Assembly: GCA_029747585.1 (NCBI GenBank)
Contig: JAPEVF010000014.1
Coordinates: forward strand, 124,001 to 188,000
Direction: 5' to 3'
Source of the DNA: Pleurotus djamor
Taxonomy: Eukaryota > Basidiomycota > Agaricomycetes > Agaricales > Pleurotaceae
Length of the DNA stretch: 64,000 nt
The position numbers were made by a program, and so were the translations under genes. The notes under the pieces are model-generated. The model worked only from the letters and a program-made list of their open reading frames with translations, was not told the DNA's origin and made no database searches. Shown one piece after another: positions 12,239 through 23,700 of this stretch; position 1 is the stretch's first letter, and every line of letters begins with the position of its first letter.

Positions 12239-13621
12239 TCAACACATTGGGCGAGACACTAAGACCTGTTCAAGTATATCCAGCGCCGCACTATCCATAT
12301 TTGCCCAGGGTTTCATTAAGCCACGGGAAGAACTTGATGGAGTCAAAGGATGCGATTCGAGAGGATTTGACATGGGATTAGGCGAAGACAGCGTGTTCGA
12401 GAGGATAGCGAGAGGCATCGACGGATGGGAACGGGAGAATCTAAGGACTTCAATATTCACAAACGATGACAGTCTGTTGGACCACATTGATGAAGTACTG
12501 GTGGCGAAGACCTCCTCTACAGGGAGTTCGACGACTGCGGAGAGACGGATATTTGAACGACAAAAGTCGAAGCAACCGCGAGTATACAGCGTAGTATAAC
12601 TAAATGGAAATTCCAAAGTGAGGATCGCCGAAGTGTACGCGTCCGTACACGAGCGTAGTTGGAAGGGCAAAGCGTTGCCCAGTGCCCACCCGGGGCGGGA
12701 TTCTCTAATCCCATTGTTGTTCATCGTCAGTCAGGAGCAGAGTCCCTGCGGACACGATATAGCGGAAGGATCTTGTTGAGGTTCGTATTGGAACTCGGTG
12801 GACTTGGCGTGGATTTTGGTTGAACAAGGGATATCAAGCAAGTCGAAGAACATAATGTTCTCAAGGTGATTGTTAGGGTGCTTCGTTTCTAGAGACGGAT
12901 CACGGAATTTAGAGAGGCCTCCTTGGCGTATTTGATTGTCAGGATCTTCGAGCTCGAGTCGCTCGAGATTCGGCATTGGGTGGAGGAAGGTCGTGATCCA
13001 GGACATAGGCAGCTCATGTTCGTCCGTGTCCACGATGAAGGAGACAATTAGGTCTGTTATGTGATGCGGGAAGTGGACAAGTAGGCGACGCGACAGCATG
13101 CAACCACTGTACCTGACTTGAAAGAGCTTGATGAAGAGACTTCACGTCCTGGGCCACACTATCAAGAAGCTCGTCGATGTGAGAGCGATTGTCTGTTATC
13201 AAATCGATTTGAAGTCATTCGAGAGACTCCCCTTAACGGGTGGCCTCTCTAACAACCTCCCAAAATGTGGGTTCAACGTTGCAACGTTCATCCGGCATCC
13301 GACTGTAAGGTTTAGCGGAGCATTCTTGAGTTGTTACGGCATTCAGGGTACGAGCATGATAGTCTAGCCTGAGGAAGATGGTGGACCAGAAACGCGAGGT
13401 TTTGAGCAAGTTTTGAGTAAGATATCTTGCGAGTAGGGGCAGACGATGAGGACGTCCAACCACTGCACAAGATCGTGGTCATAAAAAGCATGTGCTGCCC
13501 TGCATTCCACAAAAATCAAAGAAAGAACGTCCTCGAGGAAACGATTGACTGTGCTGCGGGGGGACTTTCTTTGTCGTTTGAGACTGGCATTATGCGTTGC
13601 AAATTGCGTTGAGTAGTTCAA
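12239..13621 (-). pseudogene. Decayed F-box-like gene
   Basis: Fragments in different minus-strand frames line up in order with the F-box family: a start near 13621 leading to an F-box-like FLEDVLSLIFVE segment (13621-13364), then short pieces, then SWITTFLHPMPNLERLELED and FFDLLDIPCSTKIHA at 13099-12731, then a leucine-rich C-terminal piece at 12724-12239. No single frame or plausible intron set connects them. The middle, around 13100-13360, is badly eroded, although PRFWSTIFL is still readable. I therefore call it a pseudogene with several frameshifts. It belongs to the same cluster as the copies at 1-4.7 kb and 10.7-12 kb but is more diverged than they are. Confidence 0.65.
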
Positions 13622-13762
13622 GTTCGTGCAGGAGTCCGTGGTCGAACTTCAACCATGGTCCATGGACCAGTCACGATCATGTGATGAACCAGAAATTTCG
13701 AGTGACGTCATAGACGTCATTTCTTCCTCTCCACCAATGCCCGCGACATGGGGGGCTTTGGG

Positions 13763-13770
13763 TATATATA
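13763..13770 (+). promoter_or_regulatory. TATA-like box
   Basis: TATATATA lies 40 bp upstream of the ATG at 13810, followed by a pyrimidine-rich stretch (ctctcccgaacgactttc). The position fits a core promoter with a very short leader for the disordered-protein gene. Confidence 0.5.
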
Positions 13771-13809
13771 CCTGCATCTCTCCCGAACGACTTTCTTTCC
13801 GAAACCACT

Positions 13810-15595
13810 ATGTCAACTCCTAAAAACCCCCAAATGAATATGGCACCCACCATCGCCTCGACCACTTTGCCTGACACGCCTGCTCACGAATGGGCAGAAG
13901 GTACTACGTCCGCCCTGCAGTCTAAAATATCAGAAGAACCTCCTACTTCGAAAGGATCCGCGCTTTTGACGAATTCTGGTATGCTTCCGAATAACAGCTA
14001 TGGTGGTGCTTCACGAAATTCCAACATCCCGCCTTTGGTGTCTACGGCGTCGTCTGCGTCGACTCCAGGTTTCCCTGGTGCTTACCCGAGGGAGGACGCT
14101 GGAAATGTCACCGACGCCATGAGAGAAGCGGCTGCTGATATTGTGGACACGGCCAAGCAGTACTTACCAGCTCAGGAAGACGTTCAGCACGCGTTGGAGG
14201 TAGCTGGGACCACGGCTAAGCAATATTTGCCAGAGTCCGTTGGAGCGTATCTACGTGAGCTGACGTTCAAGTTCTTTGAGGTCGTCGAAGCTTGCTGACT
14301 TTCTTATAGCTGGAGGGGCTCAGCCAACCTCTCTTCCTTCTACAGAAGTTTACGGCAACATGGGCAAATCTTCAGGCGGCGCAGGTGCACTCCCAGGCAC
14401 TCTATCGGAAACCAGTGTGGCAAAATTGCCAGAGGAGCGCAAGGAAGAAGGATTGGCAGCAGCTAGTATGTCTATTGGCCACGTCCGAGATGCTCATGAT
14501 ACTGATGTTCTTCCCTTCGAACTTCTCTAGAGCAATTTGGTTCAGTATATGCTCGTGAGTTGTACTCCGTCAACTGCCGACTTGACGAGCACTAACGAGG
14601 CCACAGGTGAGCAAGCGTGGTCTGAAGGTCGGCCAAACGTCCCATCCACGCACACACCTGCTGTGGCTGGTGTTGGTGATCAGGCGGGCTCGAGCCCCGT
14701 TCATCCCCATGAACCCACTAGCTCTGTGAAGCGTAGCGGTGGTGTAGGTGATTTGCCAGGCGGGGAGAATGAAACGGGAATCGCTCTTTTGCCTGAGGAA
14801 AAGGCTGTTAACAGCCGTTCTCAGCATCCATCGACCACCCGCCCTGTGGTGACGACAACTAACCAGCACGCGGGGAAGTCTTTGTCTCCTTCGCGTTTGA
14901 CTGGTACCGGCGCTAGGAACGAGACCTCGCAGGCTGATTCTGATGCTTCCAACATTGCTCTCCCGCCCACTCCTGCCAATCTCGCGGCTGATTCGTCGCT
15001 GCCTCCAGCCCTTCCTATCGGCCTCGCTAGCAATTCTCCTACCAAAACCCCCTCTTCAAGTGGCGACGTCGAATCTCACAAAAGCACCACTACTGGTAGT
15101 CATGGACGTTCCTCCATCGGTTCCTCCCACGCCATCGATATCAACACATCTGTCAAGTATTCAAAGGTGTCTGGCAGCCCCAAGACTGGACCCAACGAGG
15201 CGCATGACACGGCCATGTATGACGCGGCGAAAGCTGCTGGTATCGAACCCAAACCCGCCAAGATCCCTACAGCCCAGTCGATCCATCCTCAGGGTGTCGT
15301 CAATGCAGGTGAGCCGAAGCAAAAGGCCTTGAAACTCTGCGAAGAAATGAACGCTCTTGTTTCTAAAGATACGGAGGATGACAACAGGATGAAGATTGCT
15401 GTTGCACGGGGTAGTCACCATGAGCCCCATCACAGCCAAGGTCATATGAAAGAGAGTAGTTCGGTGTCGTCTGCGAGCAGTGATAAGCCGTCGTTCATGG
15501 ATAAGCTGAAGGGAGAGGCGAAGATCATATCTGGCAAGTTGGCGAAGAATGAGGAGAAGGTTGAGGAGGGAAAGCGCTTGATGGGCAAGGTGTAA
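13810..15595 (+). CDS. Hydrophilic, disordered protein with a LEA/CsbD-like C-terminal motif
   Basis: Four exons (13810-14254, 14310-14465, 14531-14554, 14607-15595) join to 1614 nt, 537 residues. Exon 3 is a 24 nt microexon that restores the frame between exons 2 and 4. The protein is rich in Ser, Thr, Pro, Gly and Ala. It contains an imperfect repeat TAKQYLP (twice near residues 110-140), two GG.G.LPG motifs followed by E(N/T).(I/V)..LPEE.., and a Lys/Glu-rich C-terminus, DKLKGEAKIISGKLAKNEEK, ending in GKRLMGKV. That last motif recalls CsbD/LEA-like stress proteins. No signal peptide, membrane segment or catalytic motif is visible. Function is unknown; a stress-protection role is only a guess from composition. 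A decayed partial copy follows at about 15.77-16.17 kb. Confidence 0.75.
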
Positions 15596-15764
15596 ATGTA
15601 CGATATTTTTTGGACTATTGGCCTTTTCCTGTACCCATTGTATAATAGCATATTCTTCAGGTTAATCGAGCCGCATCGTATATGAGCCGCCGCAACGCCA
15701 TACTACCTGCGAGGGACCCTTCTTAATTTTGCCCTAGCCAAGTTCCAACACCGCTAAGCCTGCT

Positions 15765-16170
15765 CTGATACTTCCAGGATTGCTTGTCCTCCCACTCCTG
15801 TCAATTTCACAGATAATCCGTCACGTTCTCCCGATCTTCCAATTGGCCTCGCTAGCAGTTGCCGGAACCTCTTCCGACGACAGGTATTGAAGCGCTTCCG
15901 CCAGAAGTTTTTGACGCCAACACATCTTTTAAGTCTCCCAAAGTTTTCGGTAGCTCGAAGACGGGAACTAACGAAGTGCATGACACCCAGTAATGATGCA
16001 TGATGCCGCGGCTTCGAACCCAAAGCTGCCAAAGATTCCTCCAACCGAGTCGAGTCATCCTCACGATTCCTCAGGGCGTCATCAACGCACCGGTGAGCCC
16101 AGGGGAAAAGCCCTGAATAAAACGCTGCGAAGAATGAACGCTCTTGTTTTTAGCAGAACAACCTCAGAGT
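15765..16170 (+). pseudogene. Relic duplicate of the disordered-protein gene
   Basis: The DNA parallels the last exon of the gene at 13810-15595 in order: a piece like ALPPTPANL, one like LPIGLAS, one like NTSVKYSKVSGSPKTG..E.HDT, then EPK.AKIP..ESSHP, and finally GEP..KAL...MNALV. The frame changes several times, and the segment between LPIGLAS and NTS is shortened. No start, C-terminal Lys/Glu motif or splice structure survives. This is a partial tandem duplication that has decayed. Confidence 0.8.
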
Positions 16171-16199
16171 ACAAAAGCTGCCACGACGAATCACGATAG

Positions 16200-17240
16200 C
16201 GTTATGTGCTTCTTTCTGCCTTAACACCGCGATGTACGCCTCCGAGCCAGCCACGTAGATTTGCTCCGCATTCGGAGACATGTATCCAAGGGACATGTTG
16301 AGGCAATTCCGCTAGCACCGCTTACTTCCTGTGAGGTGAGCAGGGACTCGGAGAAAATGTTGAACGATGATACGATAAGATGATCGAGGCGCTTGATGGG
16401 CGCTTGATGAGTCAAATCGAATGACATATATTGGAACGCGTCATGTTTCCAACCATCGCTCTCAAAACTCAAACCTCTCGATTGCACCCATCTGATGCAA
16501 CTCCTCTGGTACCCCGAGTCGCGCCTTCACAGAGGCTTCACAGTCGCAACTCAAGATCGAGCCGCTACCGGATTTACATCCCACTCCTCGGCTGCCACTT
16601 TTGCTCCACGATTTCCCGCATTCTGGAAGTAACTTCGGTTCGGCTGGGCAGGAATGTCAAGTTATGGAGCCAAAGTTTCTGCGAAAGTGGGACTTCTTCT
16701 TACTTGCCGAAGTCTCGTTGCTATGGCTCCACCCTGTTTTGCGCGAGAAATGCCTCACGATAGCGCAGAATCCTCTCAGGAGAAACTATCGGGTCTTCTT
16801 ATGTCCGCTTACGGTGGTTGTACCACGAACGGGAGGATTATACTTTGAATGGCGTCATTGGACACCCGGGTTAGCCGTCCGTATGCTCGTTCTTTCCATT
16901 ACGCTTTTTAGGCTGAGAGTGCTGATGAGAGAGTTGGTTTAGAGGATAAGCGCATGACGCGTTCGATATTCGTAAAACGTCCGTTAAACCTCGGAGACCA
17001 ACTCGTCCTTCTTGGCACGAGGTTCACCTCGATATTGGCCGACGATTTTCCCTGCCCCCATGCTATTGGTGAATGATGCGTTTGATGAACATCTTTTTCG
17101 TTTGTTTCTCCATCCCTTGTGCGTTTGCGGGACTGCGTCTGTGGAGCAGGCTTTAGCGACAGCGTCCGGGACGTATGCTTTCTGGGGCTTCGATGGTGCT
17201 TCGAAATGGTCGACGGTTGGCAACGCCGGATAACGAGAAC
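16200..17240. other. Intergenic, no gene recognised
   Basis: Both strands hold only short frames without recognisable motifs or a convincing exon chain. The stretch separates the relic copy of the disordered-protein gene from the first AA9 gene, and its last part is that gene's promoter. Confidence 0.5.
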
Positions 17241-17241
17241 G

Positions 17242-17248
17242 TATAAAA
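17242..17248 (+). promoter_or_regulatory. TATA box of first AA9 gene
   Basis: TATAAAA lies about 80 bp upstream of the ATG at 17329, a normal spacing for a fungal core promoter. The second AA9 gene has TATAAA at a matching distance. Confidence 0.55.
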
Positions 17249-17328
17249 GGTGTTGGAAGATGGGGTTGGTGGACAGCAGGTTCAACGTTCAGCACCTTCG
17301 ACAACTACCCACAGTTTCATACCCAACA

Positions 17329-18285
17329 ATGAAAGGAATCCGCGTCGCAGCTTCCCTCGCCCTTTTGGCCAACTCTGTCTCTGCTCATTGTACGTCTCCT
17401 GCCTAAATGATTGCGAACAGAAACTGACGGAGGTTTGCAGATATCTGGAGCACTGTCATTGCCGGGTCCACCACGTCTTCCGCTGCCGTTCGCCAGCCCA
17501 TCAACAACTCCCCTGTTACAGATGTTACCTCTGCGGACATTACCTGCAATGTCACGCCTTCTCCTGCTTCCCAAACCGTCTCTGTAGCTGCCGGAAGCAC
17601 TCTTGGCTTCATCCTCGATAACACCCTCTACCATGCTGGTCCCGCTGCTATTTACCTTGGCAAGGTCCCGGCTGGACAGACCGCCGCTACCTGGGACGGC
17701 TCTGGAGCTAACTGGTTCAAGGTAACTTCAGTCCGTTTCGTCATGATTGGCTCGTTCTAATACTCGATGCTTGGCAGATCGCTGAATGGGGCGCTACCTT
17801 CGACCCCTTCTCCTTCACGGATTTCAACTTGAGCCAGCTTTCCACCACCATCCCTGCCAGCGTTCCTTCGGGTGACGTAAGTACCCTCCTTACTGTGTAC
17901 GCGTGCGGCTATTAAAAGATGTTTATCAATCAGTACCTTGCCCGTATCGAACAAATCGGTCTCCACGTCGCTGGTGCCCCTCAATGGTATATCTCCTGTG
18001 CACAAATTACAGTCACTGGCGGTGGAAGCGCGAACCCATCCAAGGTTTCCATCCCTGGATATGTATCACCCAGCGGTAAGCACGCTTCTCTCCCTCTCTT
18101 CGGTAATTTATGCTCCACATTCTAACGCACCTTTCCCGCCTAATAGACCCCGGTCTTACCGTTAACATCTACAACCCCGTTCCCACCGCTTACACTGTGA
18201 GTAATCGTCATCGGGATCCGTACCGCAGAGACATTGATCGACGAAATACATGCAGGTCCCCGGCCCCGCTCCCTTCACTGGATGA
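17329..18285 (+). CDS. AA9 lytic polysaccharide monooxygenase, copy 1
   Basis: Six exons (17329-17389, 17441-17721, 17778-17876, 17934-18075, 18147-18196, 18256-18285) give 663 nt, 220 residues. A signal peptide of about 19 residues ends in VSA, leaving His as the mature N-terminus; in AA9 enzymes this His and its amino group bind copper. The second copper His is in [11 protein letters not shown] (HxGP motif), and the buried Tyr is in the [10 protein letters not shown] strand. AA9 enzymes are secreted and cleave cellulose or hemicellulose oxidatively at C1 and/or C4 using a reductant and peroxide or oxygen. There is no CBM1 and no C-terminal linker: the protein ends shortly after the last core strand ([11 protein letters not shown]). 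The first intron splits the codon after the mature His. Regioselectivity cannot be judged from sequence alone. Confidence 0.93.
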
Positions 18286-18885
18286 AGAGAATGCACCTTT
18301 ACGCTATTATCTTGTACCAATATGTCGTGTCTCTCAGCACCTTCCAAATGAAAACGCACCTTGCTCTTTAAGCTCGCATGATACAACTGATACCTTGGCG
18401 CCGTCGCCCCAGATGACATCAAATGTTCTTTTCCCCAAGCAATAACCGTGCTTTGTCGCCGATATACATCCGCTCCGCAACGACTAACTCTAACCCCAGA
18501 AATCAGATTACATCACGCAATGTACGCGCAAGTACCATGACCTTCCTTCCACAAGACAAAGTACTTCTGGGTTTGCATGCCGAGCGTGAAGATCTTTTGG
18601 TGCCTGAGCTGAGCGAGTGAGTTCTGCCGTTTTGTCCAATCATAATGTTCTCTTAGTGTCTTTAATAGTCATCTGTGGAGATGTCGCTTAGACATACATG
18701 GGTGATCTTTCGCACGAACAGTCGGTATGTCTGCTGAAGGTGCCGACTTGGGAGAGATTTTGGACCCTCGTGCCAATGTTCTCGTCCCGAACATGAGATT
18801 CAGCGGTTTTCCCGCTTGGACACGAGGTTATGGTCATGATTAGCGAGCTAACTCTCCGCCTTATGGTTGTCATACCAGAAAACGG
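18286..18885. other. Intergenic between the AA9 genes
   Basis: No coding exon chain is visible. The first part holds the 3' untranslated sequence of copy 1; the last part is the promoter of copy 2. Confidence 0.5.
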
Positions 18886-18891
18886 TATAAA
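18886..18891 (+). promoter_or_regulatory. TATA box of second AA9 gene
   Basis: TATAAA lies 75 bp upstream of the ATG at 18966, matching the layout of the first AA9 gene. Confidence 0.55.
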
Positions 18892-18965
18892 TGTGGTGAA
18901 TTTCACAACATGGAAGTCAAGCAGGTTTATCCTCTTTCCTCCCTCCTAACGACTAACGAGCAGGC

Positions 18966-19924
18966 ATGAAGTTCTCTACTCTAGCACTTTTCGTCGCCGC
19001 AGCCGCACAAAGCGTCTCAGCTCATTGTGCGTTGCTTTTCTTTCTCTCTTAGTTCGCAGAGCATTGATACGCTCCATTTTAGACGTCTGGACAACGTTCA
19101 TCGGTGGTGGATCCACGTCTACCTCCCCCATCCGTCAACCCACCAACAACTCTCCCGTTGAATCTGCTACCTCTGACAGCCTCCGCTGTAACGTCAACCC
19201 AGCTCCCGCGGGATCGACAATTAGTGTCGCCGCGGGAAGTACGGTTGGATTTATCCTGGACAACACTCTCTACCATAGTGGTCCCGCTGCGATTTACCTA
19301 GGTCAAGTCCCTGCTGGACAGACTGCCGCGACCTGGGATGGAAGTGGAGCTAACTGGTTCAAGGTGCGATGAAGTCGTCATCGTTTTCTAGCCTGGCATG
19401 GCTCTCAACCTTCTCGTTTCTGTTTGTAGATTGATGAATGGGGTGCCACCTTCAACCCATTCAAGTTCGAAGCCGACGGTCTCAGTCAGTTGACGACGAC
19501 CATCCCTTCTAGTGTCCCCTCTGGAGAGGTGAGATATTGAATGACAATACCCGTTTCGGTGTTCACGATTTTCTTTCACCCAGTACCTTGTCCGTATTGA
19601 GCAGATCGGTCTTCATGTCGCTGGTGCTCCTCAATGGTATATATCCTGCGCTCAAGTCAGCATAACTGGTGGAGGAGGCGGAAACCCTTCTAAGGTTTCG
19701 ATCCCAGGCTACGTTTCTTCCAGCGGTGAGTGCCTTTATTGAAACGGTGTCACTGGGAGTGTTAAATGATGGTGCTCGACTAGACCCCGGCCTCACTGTC
19801 AATATCTACTGGCCAGTCCCTACGGCTTACAGGGTACGTTTCGACTCAGTAGTGCGACGTTGGACGAGCTTATTGGCTAATGGACATTGCTTAGGTACCT
19901 GGGCCCAGCGTCTGGAGGGGATGA
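18966..19924 (+). CDS. AA9 lytic polysaccharide monooxygenase, copy 2
   Basis: Six exons (18966-19026, 19083-19363, 19430-19528, 19584-19725, 19784-19833, 19895-19924) have exactly the same lengths as those of copy 1 (61, 281, 99, 142, 50, 30 nt) and again code for 220 residues. The signal peptide ends in SVSA before the copper-binding His. The second His is in LYHSGPAAIYL, and the Tyr is in [11 protein letters not shown]. The core is highly similar to copy 1 ([33 protein letters not shown]), but differs in the signal peptide, the first surface loop (GGGSTSTSPI against [10 protein letters not shown]) and the C-terminus (SVWRG against APFTG). It is a clear tandem duplicate, secreted, and likely acts with copy 1 on cellulosic substrate. 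No CBM1 is present. Confidence 0.93.
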
Positions 19925-20199
19925 ACTTGGTATCAAGATTATATCGCCAATCGAATCTGAACGTACCCAATATTTGTACTATACATCTGTGCGATCGGAT
20001 GAATGTACTCCAACGATGAAATGACTCACAGGTGGTCCATCTTCGTAAACTTGGAAGTAGATACCTGAGAAGCCAGCCACTGGTTCCACAACGACCCCAG
20101 ATGACTACTTATGACATCATAATCCCACTCCGCGAGCACTTCAAAGACCTAAACGTCTCGCTCGCCTCGCATCAGTCCCTTCTCTGAACACTACCTATC

Positions 20200-20743
20200 A
20201 TGAGCTCACCCCATCCGCATGCAACAGAAAGACATGATGCTGATTATTTTAAACACGTCAAACCGCCTTCGGATGAACAAAAGTCAATCCGTAGTCAGCA
20301 CAACGAATCCGTACGCTCCCGTCTCACTGGATTTCCTAGGTGCGCTAAAAATCAGCTTGTAGCCTTTATCGGGGCCTGTAGTTAATCCAGAAGCTCGCAC
20401 TCACCCTCTCGGTGGACCCGAAGCCACATGGAACGGTGTGCCATTGGACGAAAATCACCAGCAGTCTTTAGATGCGGATCCAGATGAACAGTTCCAAGTT
20501 AGTCACGATGTTGTCTCTCGACAAGGGATCGCGGAAGCAGCTGCGAAGAAGGAAGAGGAAGATCGCGAAAGTGGGTGGACAACTCGCCAATATATCCGCT
20601 CAAAGGGAGCCAAATTCCAGCGAAAAATTCAAGGTCAGCGAAAGATAGTCGCGGGAAGGCTATTGAAGGATGAAAAGAAAATAGAGCGAGGCCGTAGCAT
20701 GATTCATGGAGAGGAAGAGGACTTCTGGTCTGACTCAGAGTGA
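20200..20743 (+). CDS. Small hydrophilic protein with the same C-terminal motif as the 13.8 kb gene
   Basis: Two exons, 20200-20310 and 20363-20743, join to 492 nt, 163 residues. The intron is GTACGC..TTGTAG, 52 nt. This acceptor was chosen because it alone gives an open junction (NES|PLSGPVVNPEARTHPLGGPEA). The protein is strongly charged, has no hydrophobic segment, and contains AAAKKEEEDRESG. It ends in FQRKIQGQRKIVAGRLLKDEKKIERGRSMIHG plus an acidic tail. The pattern K..GQ.K...G.L.KDE.K.E.G is shared with the C-terminus of the disordered protein at 13.8-15.6 kb, and both flank the AA9 pair. No catalytic motif is visible. It may be a stress- or LEA-like protein; function is unknown. Confidence 0.7.
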
Positions 20744-23700
20744 TTGTCCCCGTTATACGAATTTGATGTTTGATTCTTCCTCTCCCGAAGGGTTTCCCTC
20801 TTATCCCTGTATAATTATCCTGCGATAATACTTATTTAACCGGAGTATGCAACGAGATTCCTCTACCAACGGCCAGAGGATAGTTCCTAGCGCGGTTTTC
20901 GAGGGGGAAGGGAACTCCTTACCGTTCACAGGAGCTTCGTCACATGATCATAGGTCTAGAGCGGCGGGTCCTGATGCAACGTCCAAGCAACGTCTGTTTC
21001 GACCATCGATATCCAAATCTCATCTTGAACTTGTACCTCCATCGTCATCGTCCTATGAACTTTCAAATGCTCGCTAGGGATGCTAGAACACATCTGCGTG
21101 TAAAAGTGCACCCGCGNTTTTTGAGACTCACACCACATGGCCTGCCGCAACTCAGTAATACTCTAGTCTCCAGAGACAGCGCGTCCTCTACAAGGATACG
21201 ATCCTGCAACCTCATGAGTGCTGGTCTAGAAGCCTCCAAGACCTCGAAACGCTCGCGCGCATCGAGCTTGACTATGGAGTCGCTGCTGGAGGAGAGGGAA
21301 GGGTCGCTGCTGCAGGGGTCTCTTGAATATTGTCTATAGTATTGCTCGCCACCACTAATGAGAGCTCGGGGGATCGCTCTCCGCGTAAATTCTGAAATGT
21401 GAGTTGGTCACATTCCTTAACCTCGATCCAGCTCAATAGCTTGGGCTACCATGGCAGGTTTTTCTGTTTTACGAGCAGACAATCCACTCGAGACGTGAAA
21501 TTTCCCTAGACCTGCTCCATTTCCTCTCAGGCCTCGTTACTCTCCTAAACGTCTTTGCGCCTCCTTCTACTTCGGAAACATTCGCGAATTCTGGTACCGT
21601 ATGTACACCAAGCGTGCGACGGAGAAAGCCATTTCAACATTTTTGCGAAGACCTTCCGGAACCTTGCTTGGAAACATTGGAGCGGGACGTCGCACCCCAT
21701 GACGCTTAGTAGCCAGACAAGAAGCGGACATGACATCGCATCCTCTTCGCTTGGTTCGTAGCGCGCATGAACGAATACAAAGCTGCAAGCTTTTACTCAA
21801 TATATTGCTGTGCCATAGGTACGCGTATCTTGACTTCCCATACCTGTGGTGTCTGCTGACCCGTTATCCACATTATGTCACAGTCAACAGAAGGCTCAGC
21901 TTTCAGTGTTGTGATAACGCCGGAAAGCTCAAGCACTACATGGACCCGCTCGGCCAAACTCCTTTACATCGCATGAGTCCTGTTCTCGGATTCGCTACCA
22001 GGTGAGTACGTTCGACCTCCTTTTCCATTCGGTTCTCATATGTAACGTCCAGGGTGATATTTTCGGAGACGATATGGCCAGTCGAGCGACGCTTGTAGAC
22101 ATATACTCCAAGATAGGCAAATTGAAGATGTTGTTGATACGAAAGGAATGACTATTCCGGAACNTTTTTGACGTGTACACAGGCGTGCTCTCGTGCGACC
22201 CGACAGGCGGCTTTATCCCCGGAAGAATGCGCTCGTCGCGTATTCCACACTCATCATGCCTGTGTGCTGAATCCTCCACCCTCAGATCGTTTTTAAGGTT
22301 TGACAGACTGGGAGTACGACCGTGATTGTCTCCGGAGATTCGTCATTTCCTGTGCGGCCTTAAGCATAGACACCTTGGGCTCGTGAGTTCGTACACATTC
22401 ACCTTTGAACTTCGCTAATCGCTCGCCGTCTGCAGCCGTCAACGATGACATGGGATGACGTACTACCGTGACCATGGATGTCTCTGTTCATCACGTTCAT
22501 GCCCCTTTGGTTAGTACATTCCTCAGATGCTGTGTGTAGACTCACGGCCATGATCGTAGTTTCTTTCCATCCTTGATTCAAAGCCTTTCCCACTCACCTC
22601 CTTGAGGAACTTTCTGTCACTCAATTCGTCGCTCATCTCCCAAGCGTTCTAACCCCGTTTCACTCAAGAGTTGGTCATTCACTCGGTCACTCGGAACCCT
22701 TTCCACTTCCATCTCATATTTGTGTTTGGTGACACCGATCATTGTCGCGATTGGTGCCCTCGCTGAGTCCGCGTGTCCAGCGAGCGCGACAGGCCACCAC
22801 GGACGGTGACATAACCCGAGGCAGCTACCCATCAACTCCCACGACAGAGAGCCCTGGTGAGCGAGTCCTCACTGAGCGCAAGGTTTCCCAGTCTTATCTT
22901 GATTCTAGGACCATGCTTGTTGTTCATTGTCCACCCTTTGTGGACCGCGAAATGCGATCATCCGTTATCGAAGGGGTGAAGATGTCTGGGAGCCACTCTC
23001 AACTCGTCAAAACGAGGCTTGGCCCCTCTCCAAACTACAAGATAGAATCCCACTCTGTATGTTGTCCTTAACCTTTGCTTAACCTCCCGTTATTGTCGCT
23101 GACAGTTTTCCGTGTAAAGGCTGAGCTCCAAATGTAACACCGCCACCTGTGCCACCATCCCAAGTGTGGCGTCCTCTGCCACCGCCTGTGAGCGTCTTGT
23201 GGCCCAAATGTCTAAGGCCCGCGATCCTTTTTCTGTGATCGTTACTCTGTTCTCCGTATGGACGCATGTCGCAACTACAATTCAATTCGACGACAGATGA
23301 AGCTCGTGTCTCTATCTTTAACATTGACATGTGCTGTCTTCAGCGGAATGCGGGACTGTCATCAGGACCAGTTGCACTCCACGACAATATGGTCGGAGGC
23401 CTCGTGTTGGAACACCGTCAGATAAGAATCAGGACCGGGACTTTTTTTCTTCTTTCGCGATAAGCACAGAAAACGGCGGTGGTCTAGTACGCTGTACAAC
23501 ACTATGAAAGGCAGAGTAGCTGAAGGCCCGTAGGCTCGACTCAGTCTAGGCATCGTGCTTCTCCGACGGAACAAGACGCTTCGTGTCTGCAAGAGGTTTG
23601 TATACACGCACGGTAGCGAAGACTTTCCCAGATCCAGTAAGTCCTCCCATGCGGCGCGATCACAATTGGCCTTCTCAACCCCTGGTCCTGACGTCTCCAC

